64,000 nucleotides of DNA, taken from Dryocola sp051297175 (GTDB taxonomy: Bacteria > Pseudomonadota > Gammaproteobacteria > Enterobacterales > Enterobacteriaceae). This document shows positions 1-12,523 of this stretch, piece after piece. The translations under genes and the position numbers were made by a program. Location of the stretch: the NCBI RefSeq assembly GCF_051297175.1, contig NZ_JBINNY010000001.1, forward strand, positions 4,964,135 to 5,028,134, written 5' to 3'. Numbering within the stretch: the first letter of the stretch is position 1; each line of letters opens with the position of its first letter. The notes beneath the pieces were generated by a model that was given only the letters and a program-made list of their open reading frames with translations, ran no database searches and was not told where the DNA came from.

Positions 1-1571
1 TTCAGCGGCCCTTCGCTTTTCTCAAGTTTTGGCCACATTTTGAGATGCAGCTGAAGCGTAACGTCGGCGTCTTCTGCGGCGTAACGGCCCGCCTGCTCCA
101 GATCGATCTGGTTGAAGGTGAGCTGTTTTTTGCCTTTGCCGGCAATCTCTTCGAAGGTGATGGTTTTATGCTTGAGCCAGCGATCGGACAGGCTATCCAT
201 GTCATGGCGACCCGCCACGCTGTCGAGAATGTAGGATTCGAGCATGGTATCAAAGGCGATGCCGCGTAGCTCAATGCCGTAGTTTCCAACGATGCCGCGA
301 TCGAATTTCAGATTCTGGCCGACCTTAAGGGCTTTTTCGTCTTCCAGCAGCGGCTTGAGTAATTCAAGCACGCGATCGAGCGGAAGCTGGTCTGGCGCAT
401 CGATATAATCATGGCCAACCGGAATGTAGCAGGCAACGCCCGGTTCAGTGGCAAACGAAAGCCCAACCAGATTTGCGCTGACGTTATCCAGGCTGTCGGT
501 TTCGGTATCAAAAGCAAAGAAAGGCGCTTTTTTCAGGCGTTCGATCCATTCAACCAGCACGCTTTCTTCAAGGACAGTGACGTAATTCTCATGAGAAAGA
601 ACCGCGGCAGCTTCTTCCGGCTCAGCTTCAGCTTCAATCGTTTTCTGAGGCTGTGCGGCAGCTTTCGCGCCTTTGGCCTGGAGCCACTTACCCGCTTCAA
701 CATCGGTGATCCAGCGTTTGAACTCATAATGTTTGAACAGGCCAAGCAGCTCTTCTGCTGCGGGCTGCTGCACTTCAAGCTGCTCGCAGGTGAGCTCCAG
801 CTCAACGTCAGTTTTAATGGTCGCCAGCTGGTAAGAGAGGTAAGCCACCTCTTTATTTTGCTCAAGCTTGGCGGCCATGGTTTTCGCGCCGCGGAAGCTC
901 AAATCAGCAATTTTTTCAGGATTAGCGTATAGCGTATCCAGCCCACCCAGGCCTTGCAGCAGAGCCTGAGCCGTTTTCTCGCCCACGCCCGGAACGCCCG
1001 GAATGTTGTCTGAGGAATCCCCCATTAGCGCCAGGAAATCAATAATGAGCTCTGGCGGCACGCCGTATTTAGTACCGACTTCTTCTGGCCCGAGGATCGT
1101 GTTGGTCATGGTGTTGATGAGCGTCACGCCAGGCGTGACCAGCTGCGCCATGTCTTTATCGCCGGTGCTGATTAGAACCGGCCGCCCCGCCTTTTCGGCT
1201 TCCAACGCCAGCGTACCGATCACATCGTCAGCTTCGACGCCAGAAACCGCTAACAGCGGCAGGCCCATTGCTTTCACCATGGCATGCAGGGGTTCGATCT
1301 GCGCGCGCAGGTCGTCCGGCATCGGCGGGCGATGGGATTTATAGTGCTCAAATAGCTCGTCGCGGAAGGTTTTGCCCTTCGCATCGAAAACAACGGCAGC
1401 ATGGGTCGGCTGATATTGCAGAAGCAGACTGCGCAGCATGTTTAATACGCCATACATCGCGCCTGTCGGTTCGCCACGACTGTTGGTCAGCGGGGGGAAG
1501 GCGTGATAGGCCCGATAAAGATAGGAGGAGCCATCAACGAGGATAAGCGGGTTTTGCGCGATCTGAACCAT
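1..1571 (-). CDS. polA: DNA polymerase I, N-terminal part (cut by window edge)
   Basis: Only the first 523 codons are in the window; the polymerase domain lies beyond base 1. The protein starts MVQIAQNPLILVDGSSYLYR, as in E. coli Pol I. Residues 1 to about 320 are the 5'-3' exonuclease (flap nuclease) domain, with the acidic motifs VFDAKGKTFR, EADDVIGTLA and STGDKDMAQL. From about residue 330 the 3'-5' proofreading domain begins; its metal-binding residues are visible in FAFDTETDSLD, LKFDRGI and YAAEDADVT, so proofreading looks intact. The enzyme removes RNA primers and fills gaps in lagging-strand and repair synthesis. It is transcribed leftwards from a promoter region containing DnaA-box-like sites. 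Confidence 0.97.
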   Translation of the reverse strand, partial: MVQIAQNPLILVDGSSYLYRAYHAFPPLTNSRGEPTGAMYGVLNMLRSLLLQYQPTHAAVVFDAKGKTFRDELFEHYKSHRPPMPDDLRAQIEPLHAMVKAMGLPLLAVSGVEADDVIGTLALEAEKAGRPVLISTGDKDMAQLVTPGVTLINTMTNTILGPEEVGTKYGVPPELIIDFLALMGDSSDNIPGVPGVGEKTAQALLQGLGGLDTLYANPEKIADLSFRGAKTMAAKLEQNKEVAYLSYQLATIKTDVELELTCEQLEVQQPAAEELLGLFKHYEFKRWITDVEAGKWLQAKGAKAAAQPQKTIEAEAEPEEAAAVLSHENYVTVLEESVLVEWIERLKKAPFFAFDTETDSLDNVSANLVGLSFATEPGVACYIPVGHDYIDAPDQLPLDRVLELLKPLLEDEKALKVGQNLKFDRGIVGNYGIELRGIAFDTMLESYILDSVAGRHDMDSLSDRWLKHKTITFEEIAGKGKKQLTFNQIDLEQAGRYAAEDADVTLQLHLKMWPKLEKSEGPL

Positions 1572-2018
1572 AGTGTTCCGTTCCATGCCTGGTTTTTAAT
1601 TTATGGGTAAAGGATGCCATAGCCTGGCCAAAAACATGAGCTTTTGGGGCAGATTAGGTAAAAACTTTTCCCGATCCGCGAGATCTCACGCAAGATCAAG
1701 ATTGTGGATAACTTTGTGCATAGTTTTATAACCAACTAATATCTTGAGATAATTAGCTTCAGAGGCCAATCTTAAGGCAATAAAAATCAATAGGTTATGA
1801 ATTATTATACGAACACGGAATACGATCTTATATAGCGCACCAATGTGGATATAAAAACAATTTGCGTTATAAGGCACGAGCTTTTTCGCTTATCACGAAT
1901 CCAGATGGTGCCAACCGCATCTTTTTGAGTAAGGGCGGCTGACGATCTCTGATAAAATTCTTCACTTATTGCCTTTTATCCGCCAACCGCGCTATCTAAC
2001 CTTCTGAAATTTATCTTT
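1572..2018. promoter_or_regulatory. polA-yihG divergent intergenic region with two DnaA-box-like sites
   Basis: This 447-bp AT-rich gap carries no convincing gene. Reading on the minus strand, 1703-1711 is a perfect DnaA box (TTATCCACA) and 1844-1852 has one mismatch (ATATCCACA). DnaA stimulation of polA expression has been reported in E. coli, so these sites plausibly act on polA. Promoters of polA (leftward) and yihG (rightward) must lie here, but I could not assign their hexamers with confidence. Confidence 0.5.
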
Positions 2019-2924
2019 ATGTCGAGATTGCTTGCCGCGATCACATTGTTTTTCAGTGTCGCTCTCACCATCGTACTTACGGTTGCTTGCTCCGTGCCCA
2101 TTATTATTGCTGGCGTAATCAAGCTGCTTTTGCCGGTGCCTGCAGTCTGGCGTTCCATCTCTTTGTTTGCTGATTTTATGATGTCCTGCTGGTGCGCCGG
2201 CCTCGCCGTGCTGCTACGCCTTAATCCGCGCCTTAAGTGGGATGTTCAGGGGCTTGAAGGTCTGGATAAGAAAAGCTGGTATCTGCTGATTTGCAATCAC
2301 CGCAGCTGGGCAGACATCGTGATTCTGTGCGTACTGTTCCGCAACCATATTCCGATGAACAAGTACTTTCTAAAACAGCAGCTGGCATGGGTGCCCTTTA
2401 TGGGGCTCGCCTGTTGGGCGCTCGACATGCCGTTTATGCGGCGCTATACGCGCGGCTATCTGCTTCGCCACCCAGAACGTCGCGGGAAGGATGTCCAAAC
2501 AACGCGCCGGTCCTGTGAAAAATTCCGCTCTCATCCCACGACCATCGTTAACTTTGCAGAAGGTTCACGTTTTACTCAGGATAAACGGCTTGAGACACAT
2601 TCGGTATTTCAGAACCTGTTGCCGCCGAAAGCGGCTGGAATTGCGATGGCGCTTAGCGTGCTGGGAGAGCAATTCGATAATTTGCTGGACGTTACGCTCT
2701 GCTATCCGGAGAACATGGGTTCTCCGTTTTACGACATGCTTTCCGGGAAGATGACGAGAGTTGTGGTACGCGTTTCGCTCATACCTGTGTCGGAAGATCT
2801 GCACGGGGATTACGTCAATGACAAAAGCTTCAAACACCACTTCCAGACCTGGCTTAATACGCTTTGGCATGAGAAAGATGGCTTGCTGGGCAGCATGATG
2901 CAAAAAAACAAAGCCGGTCAGTGA
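2019..2924 (+). CDS. yihG: inner-membrane lysophospholipid acyltransferase YihG
   Basis: A 301-residue LPLAT-family protein (E. coli YihG is slightly longer). A hydrophobic segment lies at about residues 8-35 and a second at 45-65, anchoring it to the inner membrane. The catalytic HX4D motif is NHRSWADI at about residue 93, followed by the NFAEGSRF acyl-acceptor motif at about residue 180. The family transfers acyl groups to 1-acyl-glycerol-3-phosphate, and YihG is regarded as a PlsC-like auxiliary enzyme. The gene is convergent with dsbA. Its TGA stop lies inside the loop of the shared terminator. E. coli has yihF between yihG and dsbA; it is absent here. Confidence 0.92.
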   Translation: MSRLLAAITLFFSVALTIVLTVACSVPIIIAGVIKLLLPVPAVWRSISLFADFMMSCWCAGLAVLLRLNPRLKWDVQGLEGLDKKSWYLLICNHRSWADIVILCVLFRNHIPMNKYFLKQQLAWVPFMGLACWALDMPFMRRYTRGYLLRHPERRGKDVQTTRRSCEKFRSHPTTIVNFAEGSRFTQDKRLETHSVFQNLLPPKAAGIAMALSVLGEQFDNLLDVTLCYPENMGSPFYDMLSGKMTRVVVRVSLIPVSEDLHGDYVNDKSFKHHFQTWLNTLWHEKDGLLGSMMQKNKAGQ

Positions 2925-2934
2925 CCGGCTTTTT
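2911..2934. terminator. bidirectional terminator between yihG and dsbA
   Basis: A perfect 9-bp stem (AAGCCGGTC / GACCGGCTT) with a 3-nt loop is flanked by an A-run on the left and a T-run on the right, so it can act in both directions. The yihG stop codon is in the loop and the dsbA stop codon starts six bases beyond the stem. Confidence 0.85.
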
Positions 2935-2936
2935 AA

Positions 2937-3560
2937 TTACTTCTTCTCAACCAGGAATTTGGTGACGTCTGCGTACTGCTTGACCATCGCATCCATACTG
3001 CTGGTGTCCATACCCTGCGGGTTCAGCTGGTATTTGCCGTTAACAAAGATAGCTGGCACACCCTGCAGCTGCAGATCGGCTGCGGCTTTCTCTTGTTGAG
3101 CAACCAGAGATTTCACCACGAAGCTGTTCCATGCCGCGTCGTACTCTTCCGGCTTCACACCTGCATCAATGAAGACCTGGCGGATATCCGCTACGTTCTG
3201 CACGGTCTGCGTTTTCTGCACGGCTTCAAACATAGGAGCGGTGATTTTATCTTCCACGCCCAGAGCCTGCGCTACGGCCCATGCCTGAGTCAGATCTTTG
3301 CCCAATGGGCCAAGGAACTCGACGTGGTACTTGGTCATTTTCGTGCCTTCCGGCAGATTTTTCTTCACGTTGTCGGAAACATGAAGCACTTCTTCAAACT
3401 GATAACAGTGCGGGCAGTAGAAAGAGAAAAACTCTAACACTTGCGGTTCGCCTGCTACGGGTTTATCGATGGTGACGTATTCTTTACCATCGGTGAACTG
3501 GGCAGCCGAGGCACTGAATGCCAGAATCATGCCCGCTAGTGCCAGCCAAATCTTTTTCAT
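2937..3560 (-). CDS. dsbA: periplasmic thiol:disulfide oxidoreductase DsbA
   Basis: A 207-residue protein with a cleavable signal peptide (basic MKK, hydrophobic core, AxA-type cleavage near residue 19). The thioredoxin-like active site CPHC is in FYCPHCYQF at about residue 49, and the cis-proline is in GVPAIFVNGKY. It introduces disulfide bonds into exported proteins and is re-oxidised by DsbB. It lies 27 bp downstream of srkA in the same direction, matching the E. coli srkA-dsbA transcription unit, in which Cpx-responsive promoters are known. I did not verify a CpxR box. Confidence 0.96.
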   Translation of the reverse strand: MKKIWLALAGMILAFSASAAQFTDGKEYVTIDKPVAGEPQVLEFFSFYCPHCYQFEEVLHVSDNVKKNLPEGTKMTKYHVEFLGPLGKDLTQAWAVAQALGVEDKITAPMFEAVQKTQTVQNVADIRQVFIDAGVKPEEYDAAWNSFVVKSLVAQQEKAAADLQLQGVPAIFVNGKYQLNPQGMDTSSMDAMVKQYADVTKFLVEKK

Positions 3561-3587
3561 AATCCACTTTCTCCTGAATTGTACTGA

Positions 3588-4574
3588 TTAATACATTGGC
3601 GTTAATTTTAAAGGGGGTTCACGTAGAACCCGGACCTGCTCTGTAAAAGTTGCAGTCTGTGTTCTCCAATAATCTTCCTCGGTAAGCCAGGGGAAGTTTC
3701 TGGGAAAAGCGGGATCATCCCAGCGCCGCATAATCCACGCGAGATAATAAACCATGCGCATCGCCCGTAAAGGTTCGATGAGCGCAATTTCATCGGAATC
3801 GAACGGCGCGAACTCTTCATAGGCTTCAATGATAGTTTCAAGCTGCATGCGCTGTTCAGCTTTATCGCCGTTGAGCAGCATCCAGATATCCTGTACGGCC
3901 GGGCCATTGCGTGCGTCATCAAGGTCGACAAACAGCGGGCCATCTCGCCAGAGGATGTTCCCTGGATGACAGTCGCCGTGCAATCGCAGCGCATCGAACC
4001 CGTCGTGCCAGTGCAGTTTTACTTCATCTATTAAAGCATCTGTAGCCTTAAGGAAAGCGGGCTTCAGCGCAGCGGGAACAAGAGAGGTTTGCTCAAACAG
4101 GGCTCGCGGCTCATGCAGATATTCATCAAGCCCGATCGTTGGACGCTTTTCAAAAAGCTGACGGCGCCCGGTCTGATGAATGCGGCCCAGATAGCGCCCA
4201 ACCCATTCCATCTGATCGATATTGTCGGTTTCATACTGGCGGCCTCCCAGGCTTGGGAAAACGGCGAACATAAAGCCCTGGTGTCTGAGTAAAGTCTTGC
4301 CGGAATAGGTAAGAGGAGCGGCGACCGGAACTTCATCAGCCAACAGCTCAATGGCGTACTGATGCTCTTCTTCGATCTGTTCTGCGGACCAGCGGTGAGG
4401 CCGATAAAACTTCACCACATAGCGTTTGCGATCCTCGTCCTGAAATTGATAGACGCGGTTCTCAAAGCTATTTAAAGGAGTCAGCCCGGAATCCACCCGT
4501 ATACCCTGTTCGAAAAGGGCATCCATGATGGTATCCGGATGTAGAGTTTGAAAATTGAAAGCGCTGTCCGTCAT
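3588..4574 (-). CDS. srkA: stress response kinase SrkA (YihE/RdoA)
   Basis: A 328-residue aminoglycoside-phosphotransferase-fold Ser/Thr kinase, the same length as the E. coli protein. The catalytic loop HGDCHPGN lies near residue 200 and the metal-binding FVDLDDA near residue 217; the ATP-anchoring lysine is probably in YVVKFYRP. In E. coli SrkA counteracts MazEF-linked cell death under stress and is co-transcribed with dsbA, an arrangement kept here. No truncation is seen. Confidence 0.94.
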   Translation of the reverse strand: MTDSAFNFQTLHPDTIMDALFEQGIRVDSGLTPLNSFENRVYQFQDEDRKRYVVKFYRPHRWSAEQIEEEHQYAIELLADEVPVAAPLTYSGKTLLRHQGFMFAVFPSLGGRQYETDNIDQMEWVGRYLGRIHQTGRRQLFEKRPTIGLDEYLHEPRALFEQTSLVPAALKPAFLKATDALIDEVKLHWHDGFDALRLHGDCHPGNILWRDGPLFVDLDDARNGPAVQDIWMLLNGDKAEQRMQLETIIEAYEEFAPFDSDEIALIEPLRAMRMVYYLAWIMRRWDDPAFPRNFPWLTEEDYWRTQTATFTEQVRVLREPPLKLTPMY

Positions 4575-4650
4575 CCAGGCAACCGGCGGTAAATACGAAT
4601 AGTTCAGGATAACATTTCGTAGCCGCTTAAGCGGCCTGGCTTACAAGCTT

Positions 4651-4920
4651 TTACTCTTTAATTACGCCGCGTGCGCGCAGCAGGGCAGTTTTGAAATCTT
4701 CTTCGTAATCTTTCTTAAGGCCCGGGATTACCGCATCTTTTTCAGAATCACGCATTTTCAGATGATAGATCAGCACATCATCAGTCAAATCGGTCAACTC
4801 GCCGGTATAGCCTGACTCTTTACTGAGTTTCTGTAAAAATTGAATCAGGTTTAGATCCGGCTCTTTTTGCCACGCGGGCTGCAGCAGCTCGAGCAGTTCG
4901 TTCAGACGCTTACATTTCAT
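4651..4920 (-). CDS. yihD: conserved protein YihD (DUF1040)
   Basis: An 89-residue acidic cytosolic protein beginning MKCKRLNELLELLQPAWQKE, colinear with E. coli YihD. No catalytic motif or signal peptide is visible and its function is unknown. It lies 76 bp upstream of srkA on the same strand, and a GC-rich inverted repeat at about 4621-4634 lies in that gap without a clear U-tract, so read-through into srkA-dsbA is possible. It is divergent from mobA. Confidence 0.9.
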   Translation of the reverse strand: MKCKRLNELLELLQPAWQKEPDLNLIQFLQKLSKESGYTGELTDLTDDVLIYHLKMRDSEKDAVIPGLKKDYEEDFKTALLRARGVIKE

Positions 4921-4992
4921 GATAGGGCTCCTTTCACTTGCGAGATGTCACACGTTAGCAGGCTCAATCCCACATTAAAAGAGGCGATATTG

Positions 4993-5574
4993 GTGAGACG
5001 TTTAATAGAAGTCACAGGGGTTGTTTTAGCCGGTGGGCGTGCAACCCGAATGGGTGGACAGGACAAGGGGCTGGTGAAGCTAAATGGGCTACCTATGTTC
5101 AAACATGTCGTAAACAGGCTTGCCCCGCAGGTTGGAAATATGGCGATCAGTGCCAACCGGAATGTTGAGATATATCAGCAGGCGGGTTTAGAAGTAGTGA
5201 ACGATACGCTGGCCGACTATCCTGGCCCCCTGGCTGGCATGCTTTCCGCGATGCAGAAGTTGGATAGCGACTGGTTTCTCTTCTGCCCCTGCGACACGCC
5301 GATGATTCCCGACGATCTCGCTGGCCGTCTTTGGGCGCAACGGGGCCAGTATCCCGCAGTGTGGGTTAACGATGGGGAACGCGATCACCCAACAATTGTT
5401 CTGATGCACCGGAAACTGATATCCCCGCTGGAAAACTATCTGGCCGCAGGCGAAAGGCGCGTGATGTTCTTCCTGCGCGAGGCGGGCGGCCATGCGATTG
5501 CTTTCCCGGATCGGCAGCAAAACTTCATCAATGTTAACTCCCCTGAAGACCTCTCGCAGTGGGAGGGGCGCTAA
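4993..5574 (+). CDS. mobA: molybdenum cofactor guanylyltransferase MobA
   Basis: A 193-residue protein that attaches GMP to molybdopterin to form the MGD cofactor of enzymes such as nitrate and formate dehydrogenases. The nucleotide-binding signature is GVVLAGGRATRMGGQDKG near the N-terminus, followed by DYPGPLAGML and FCPCDTPMIP (metal-binding Asp). I chose the GTG at 4993 because it gives the E. coli length and has an AGAGG ribosome-binding site about 9 bp upstream; a TTG at 4990 is an alternative, and the frame is open further upstream without a better site. Its TAA overlaps the mobB ATG. Confidence 0.92.
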   Translation: MRRLIEVTGVVLAGGRATRMGGQDKGLVKLNGLPMFKHVVNRLAPQVGNMAISANRNVEIYQQAGLEVVNDTLADYPGPLAGMLSAMQKLDSDWFLFCPCDTPMIPDDLAGRLWAQRGQYPAVWVNDGERDHPTIVLMHRKLISPLENYLAAGERRVMFFLREAGGHAIAFPDRQQNFINVNSPEDLSQWEGR

Positions 5575-6080
5575 TGCTGCCTTTATTAGCTTTTGCAGCC
5601 TGGAGCGGAACGGGTAAGACTACGTTACTGAAACGGCTCATTCCTTTGCTTATTGAGCGTGGTATCCGCCCTGGGCTTATAAAACATACCCATCACGATA
5701 TGGATGTTGATAAGCCCGGCAAAGACAGTTACGAGCTGCGTAAAGCAGGCGCAACGCAAACTATAGTAGCTAGCCAGAAACGCTGGGCGCTGATGACCGA
5801 AACGCCTGAAGAACCCGAACTGAATTTACGTGGGCTCGCAGGCCGCATGGACCGAACTTCACTGGATCTGATTTTGGTAGAAGGTTTTAAGCACGAAGAA
5901 GTACCGAAGATCCTGCTTTATCGTAAAGGGGGTTCACACGCTTTTGAAGAGTTAGAGATCGATGCTCATGTTATCGCTATCGCTTGCGATGTGAACCCGG
6001 GAACGCAAAAGGCACCCGTTCTGGATATAAATAATCCCGTCCAAATCGCGGATTTCATAATGGAATGGGTTAAGAAGTAG
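5574..6080 (+). CDS. mobB: molybdopterin-guanine dinucleotide adapter protein MobB
   Basis: A 168-residue P-loop GTP-binding protein that assists MobA. The Walker A motif is AAWSGTGKTTLL at about residue 6-17, followed by IKHTHHDMDVDKPGKDSY and LVEGFKHE, matching E. coli MobB closely. Translation is coupled: mobA TAA and mobB ATG share a base (TAATG), with GGGAGGGG just upstream as ribosome-binding site. A GTG at 5559 would add MGGAL and better match the N-terminus of the E. coli protein, so the start is uncertain by five codons. Confidence 0.92.
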   Translation: MLPLLAFAAWSGTGKTTLLKRLIPLLIERGIRPGLIKHTHHDMDVDKPGKDSYELRKAGATQTIVASQKRWALMTETPEEPELNLRGLAGRMDRTSLDLILVEGFKHEEVPKILLYRKGGSHAFEELEIDAHVIAIACDVNPGTQKAPVLDINNPVQIADFIMEWVKK

Positions 6081-6196
6081 AGTTTTTGGGCGGATAGGCG
6101 GGCTGCACCATCTGACACCGCAGCCCGGCCCCCCTGCCGGGGATGGCACTTCGTTTAACCGCCCCACGACAGAGCGTACGTAAACTGCAGACGGCA

Positions 6197-6225
6197 AAAA
6201 GCCCTGCACATCGTGCAGGGCTTTT
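6197..6225. terminator. rRNA operon terminator, bidirectional, between mobB and 5S rRNA
   Basis: A perfect 13-bp stem (AAAAGCCCTGCAC / GTGCAGGGCTTTT) with a 3-nt loop. It ends the leftward rRNA transcript just beyond 5S and also faces mobB. The 6081-6196 stretch before it holds no gene; it is GC-rich with short imperfect repeats. Confidence 0.85.
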
Positions 6226-6235
6226 CACTTGTTTG

Positions 6236-6355
6236 AAGCCTGGCAGTTCCCTACTCTCGCATGGGGAGACCCCACACTACCATCGGCGCTACGGCGTTTC
6301 ACTTCTGAGTTCGGCATGGGGTCAGGTGGGACCACCGCGCTAGTGCCGCCAGGCA
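6236..6355 (-). rRNA. rrf: 5S ribosomal RNA
   Basis: A 120-nt sequence reading TGCCTGGCGG at its 5' end and ending TGCCAGGCTT, near-identical to enterobacterial 5S rRNA, with the terminal stem intact. No tRNA gene follows it, unlike E. coli rrnC, where tRNA-Asp and tRNA-Trp follow the 5S. Confidence 0.97.
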
Positions 6356-6458
6356 TATTCTGTCTATCAACCGTTACGTTATCCACGTAACCATTGATTT
6401 AATCTCGGACCAGCTGAAAATTATATCGTCTCTCTCACCAAAACACCTTCGGTGTTGT

Positions 6459-9366
<2,908 letters not shown>

Positions 9367-9500
9367 TCACAACCCGAAGGTGTCTCGTAAGACACAATCG
9401 ACGTTGTGAAAATTTGAGAGACTCGAACATATCGTATTCCCATTCCTTATTACGGAGGAATGAGACGACATGTCGTTTCAATTTTCAGCTTGTTCCGGAT

Positions 9501-9512
9501 TTTTAAAGAGCA
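9501..9512 (-). promoter_or_regulatory. boxA antitermination site in 16S-23S spacer
   Basis: The minus strand reads TGCTCTTTAAAA, the enteric rRNA boxA core bound by NusB/NusE, placed between tRNA-Glu and 23S as in E. coli. The 382-bp spacer (9367-9748) otherwise holds only tRNA-Glu and the processing stems that flank 16S and 23S. Confidence 0.75.
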
Positions 9513-9587
9513 AATATCTCAAACATAACTCTACAGAGTCAGTTTTGAGATATTGAGGTCGGCGACTTTCACTCACAAACCAGCAAG

Positions 9588-9663
9588 TGGCGTCCCCTAG
9601 GGGATTCGAACCCCTGTTACCGCCGTGAAAGGGCGGTGTCCTGGGCCTCTAGACGAAGGGGAC
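9588..9663 (-). tRNA. gltU: tRNA-Glu (anticodon TTC)
   Basis: A 76-nt tRNA reading GTCCCCTTCGTCTAGAGGCC at the 5' end, with an encoded CCA end. The anticodon TTC is the complement of 9627-9629. It occupies the 16S-23S spacer. In E. coli rrnC carries tRNA-Glu whereas rrnA carries tRNA-Ile and tRNA-Ala, so this is an rrnC-type spacer. The symbol gltU is given by that positional analogy. Confidence 0.97.
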
Positions 9664-9748
9664 ACTGAAGTCTCAATCGCAAGACGCCTTGCTTCTTTAC
9701 ATCTATCAGACAATCTGTGTGAGCACTACGCGGGTTGTATCTATTAGG

Positions 9749-11290
<1,542 letters not shown>

Positions 11291-11458
11291 AAAGCTTGAT
11301 TTGCTTCAACTCGTGAAGCGGTGCTCAAAAATTAACTTTCGTAATAATTCAACTAAATGAATTACTGCTTGGTCACTCTTCAAGACTTGATATTTTTTTG
11401 TACCCGAAGGTACTGAGATATCAATCCTGCGAGTGCCCACACAGATTGTCTGATAAAT

Positions 11459-11470
11459 TGTTAAAGAGCA
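11459..11470 (-). promoter_or_regulatory. boxA in the rRNA leader
   Basis: The minus strand reads TGCTCTTTAACA, the standard enteric leader boxA for Nus-dependent antitermination, followed by the leader segment leading to the 16S processing stem. Confidence 0.8.
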
Positions 11471-11509
11471 GTGAGTTAGCCGCTTTCGCTGGCTTTCTCG
11501 AGGTGGCGT

Positions 11510-11537
11510 ATATTACGCTTTCCTCTTTCAGAGTCAA
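11510..11537 (-). promoter_or_regulatory. rRNA operon promoter P2
   Basis: On the minus strand -35 TTGACT (11532-11537) and -10 TAATAT (11510-11515) are separated by 16 bp, with the GCCACC discriminator after the -10. This is almost the E. coli rrn P2 sequence. Confidence 0.85.
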
Positions 11538-11607
11538 GCGTTTATTTTCGCTTTCGTCTGACTGACGGGCCGGTTTGTAAGCCGTTGTGCCGTGTCAGTG
11601 GAGGCGC

Positions 11608-11635
11608 AGTATAGGGATTTTTCGGAGGCTGACAA
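11608..11635 (-). promoter_or_regulatory. rRNA operon promoter P1
   Basis: On the minus strand -35 TTGTCA (11630-11635) and -10 TATACT (11608-11613) have the 16-bp spacing typical of rrn P1, with a GC-rich discriminator. An AT-rich stretch at about 11636-11660 fits an UP element. Fis sites would lie further upstream, in the gap shared with the divergent yieP; I did not identify them by sequence. Confidence 0.85.
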
Positions 11636-11784
11636 GGGTTTATTGCAAATAAATTACCAAGCGCCTTTTTTTTCATCAAATACGCTGTAAAAGGCGCGCA
11701 ATACGGGATATTTGCTGTTTTTAGCATCAGAAAGAGATCGGCAATGGCATACTACAAAGAGAAAAATAGCTAAAGGAATTCCCC

Positions 11785-12483
11785 ATGTCTTTATCTGCAC
11801 AACAACTCGCTGCACAAAAGAACCTGTCTTACGTTCTTGCCGAGAAGCTGGCACAGCGCATTCTCAGAGGAGAATACGAAGCGGGGAGCATTTTGCCCGG
11901 CGAGATAGAGTTGGGCGAACTGTTTGGCGTGAGCCGCACCGCCGTACGCGAAGCAGTAAAGACATTAACAGCAAAAGGGATGGTTTTACCGCGCCCGCGC
12001 ATTGGCACCCGAGTAATGCCTCGCGGCCACTGGAACTTCCTTGATAAGGAACTCCTCACCTGGTGGATGACCGAGGAGAACTTTAATGATGTTGTCGAAT
12101 ACTTCCTTGTGATGCGTAATAGCCTCGAACCCCAGGCCTGTGCGCTAGCCGCAATAAATGGAAGCCGCGAACAGAAAGCCAGTCTCAATGAGATGATGGC
12201 GGAAATGGTGAAGTTGAAAAGCGCATTTGACCGCGAACGCTGGGTAGAGGTCGATATGGCCTACCACGAGCACATCTATGAAATGAGCGGTAACCCTTTC
12301 CTGTGTTCTTTCGCTAACTTATTCCGTTCTATTTATTACAATTACTTCACCGCGATAACCGATAACGAAGTGATTAAACTCGATTTGCACCAGGCAATCG
12401 TTGATGCCATTTCCCAGGGAGATAGCCAGGCTGCGCTAGCGGCAGGCCAGGCATTATTAAAAGAGCCCTTCTCTCACGGGTAA
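11785..12483 (+). CDS. yieP: GntR/FadR-family transcriptional regulator YieP
   Basis: A 232-residue regulator. The N-terminal winged helix contains LPGEIELGELFGVSRTAVRE (about residues 36-55), typical of the GntR family. The C-terminal all-helical FCD domain has metal/ligand-binding positions typical of the family, such as VDMAYHEHIYEM. The E. coli YieP ligand is not well established. The start has an AAAGGA site upstream. It precedes hsrA on the same strand with a 40-bp gap, so the two are likely co-transcribed. It is divergent from the rRNA operon. Confidence 0.92.
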   Translation: MSLSAQQLAAQKNLSYVLAEKLAQRILRGEYEAGSILPGEIELGELFGVSRTAVREAVKTLTAKGMVLPRPRIGTRVMPRGHWNFLDKELLTWWMTEENFNDVVEYFLVMRNSLEPQACALAAINGSREQKASLNEMMAEMVKLKSAFDRERWVEVDMAYHEHIYEMSGNPFLCSFANLFRSIYYNYFTAITDNEVIKLDLHQAIVDAISQGDSQAALAAGQALLKEPFSHG

Positions 12484-12523
12484 AATCACGTATTCCTGGC
12501 TGCTTTAAAACATCAGGATTCTA

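Noticed and set aside
6081..6235. tRNA genes after 5S (as in E. coli rrnC)
   Set aside because: No cloverleaf or CCA-ended sequence is present in this gap; it contains only the terminator and GC-rich spacer.
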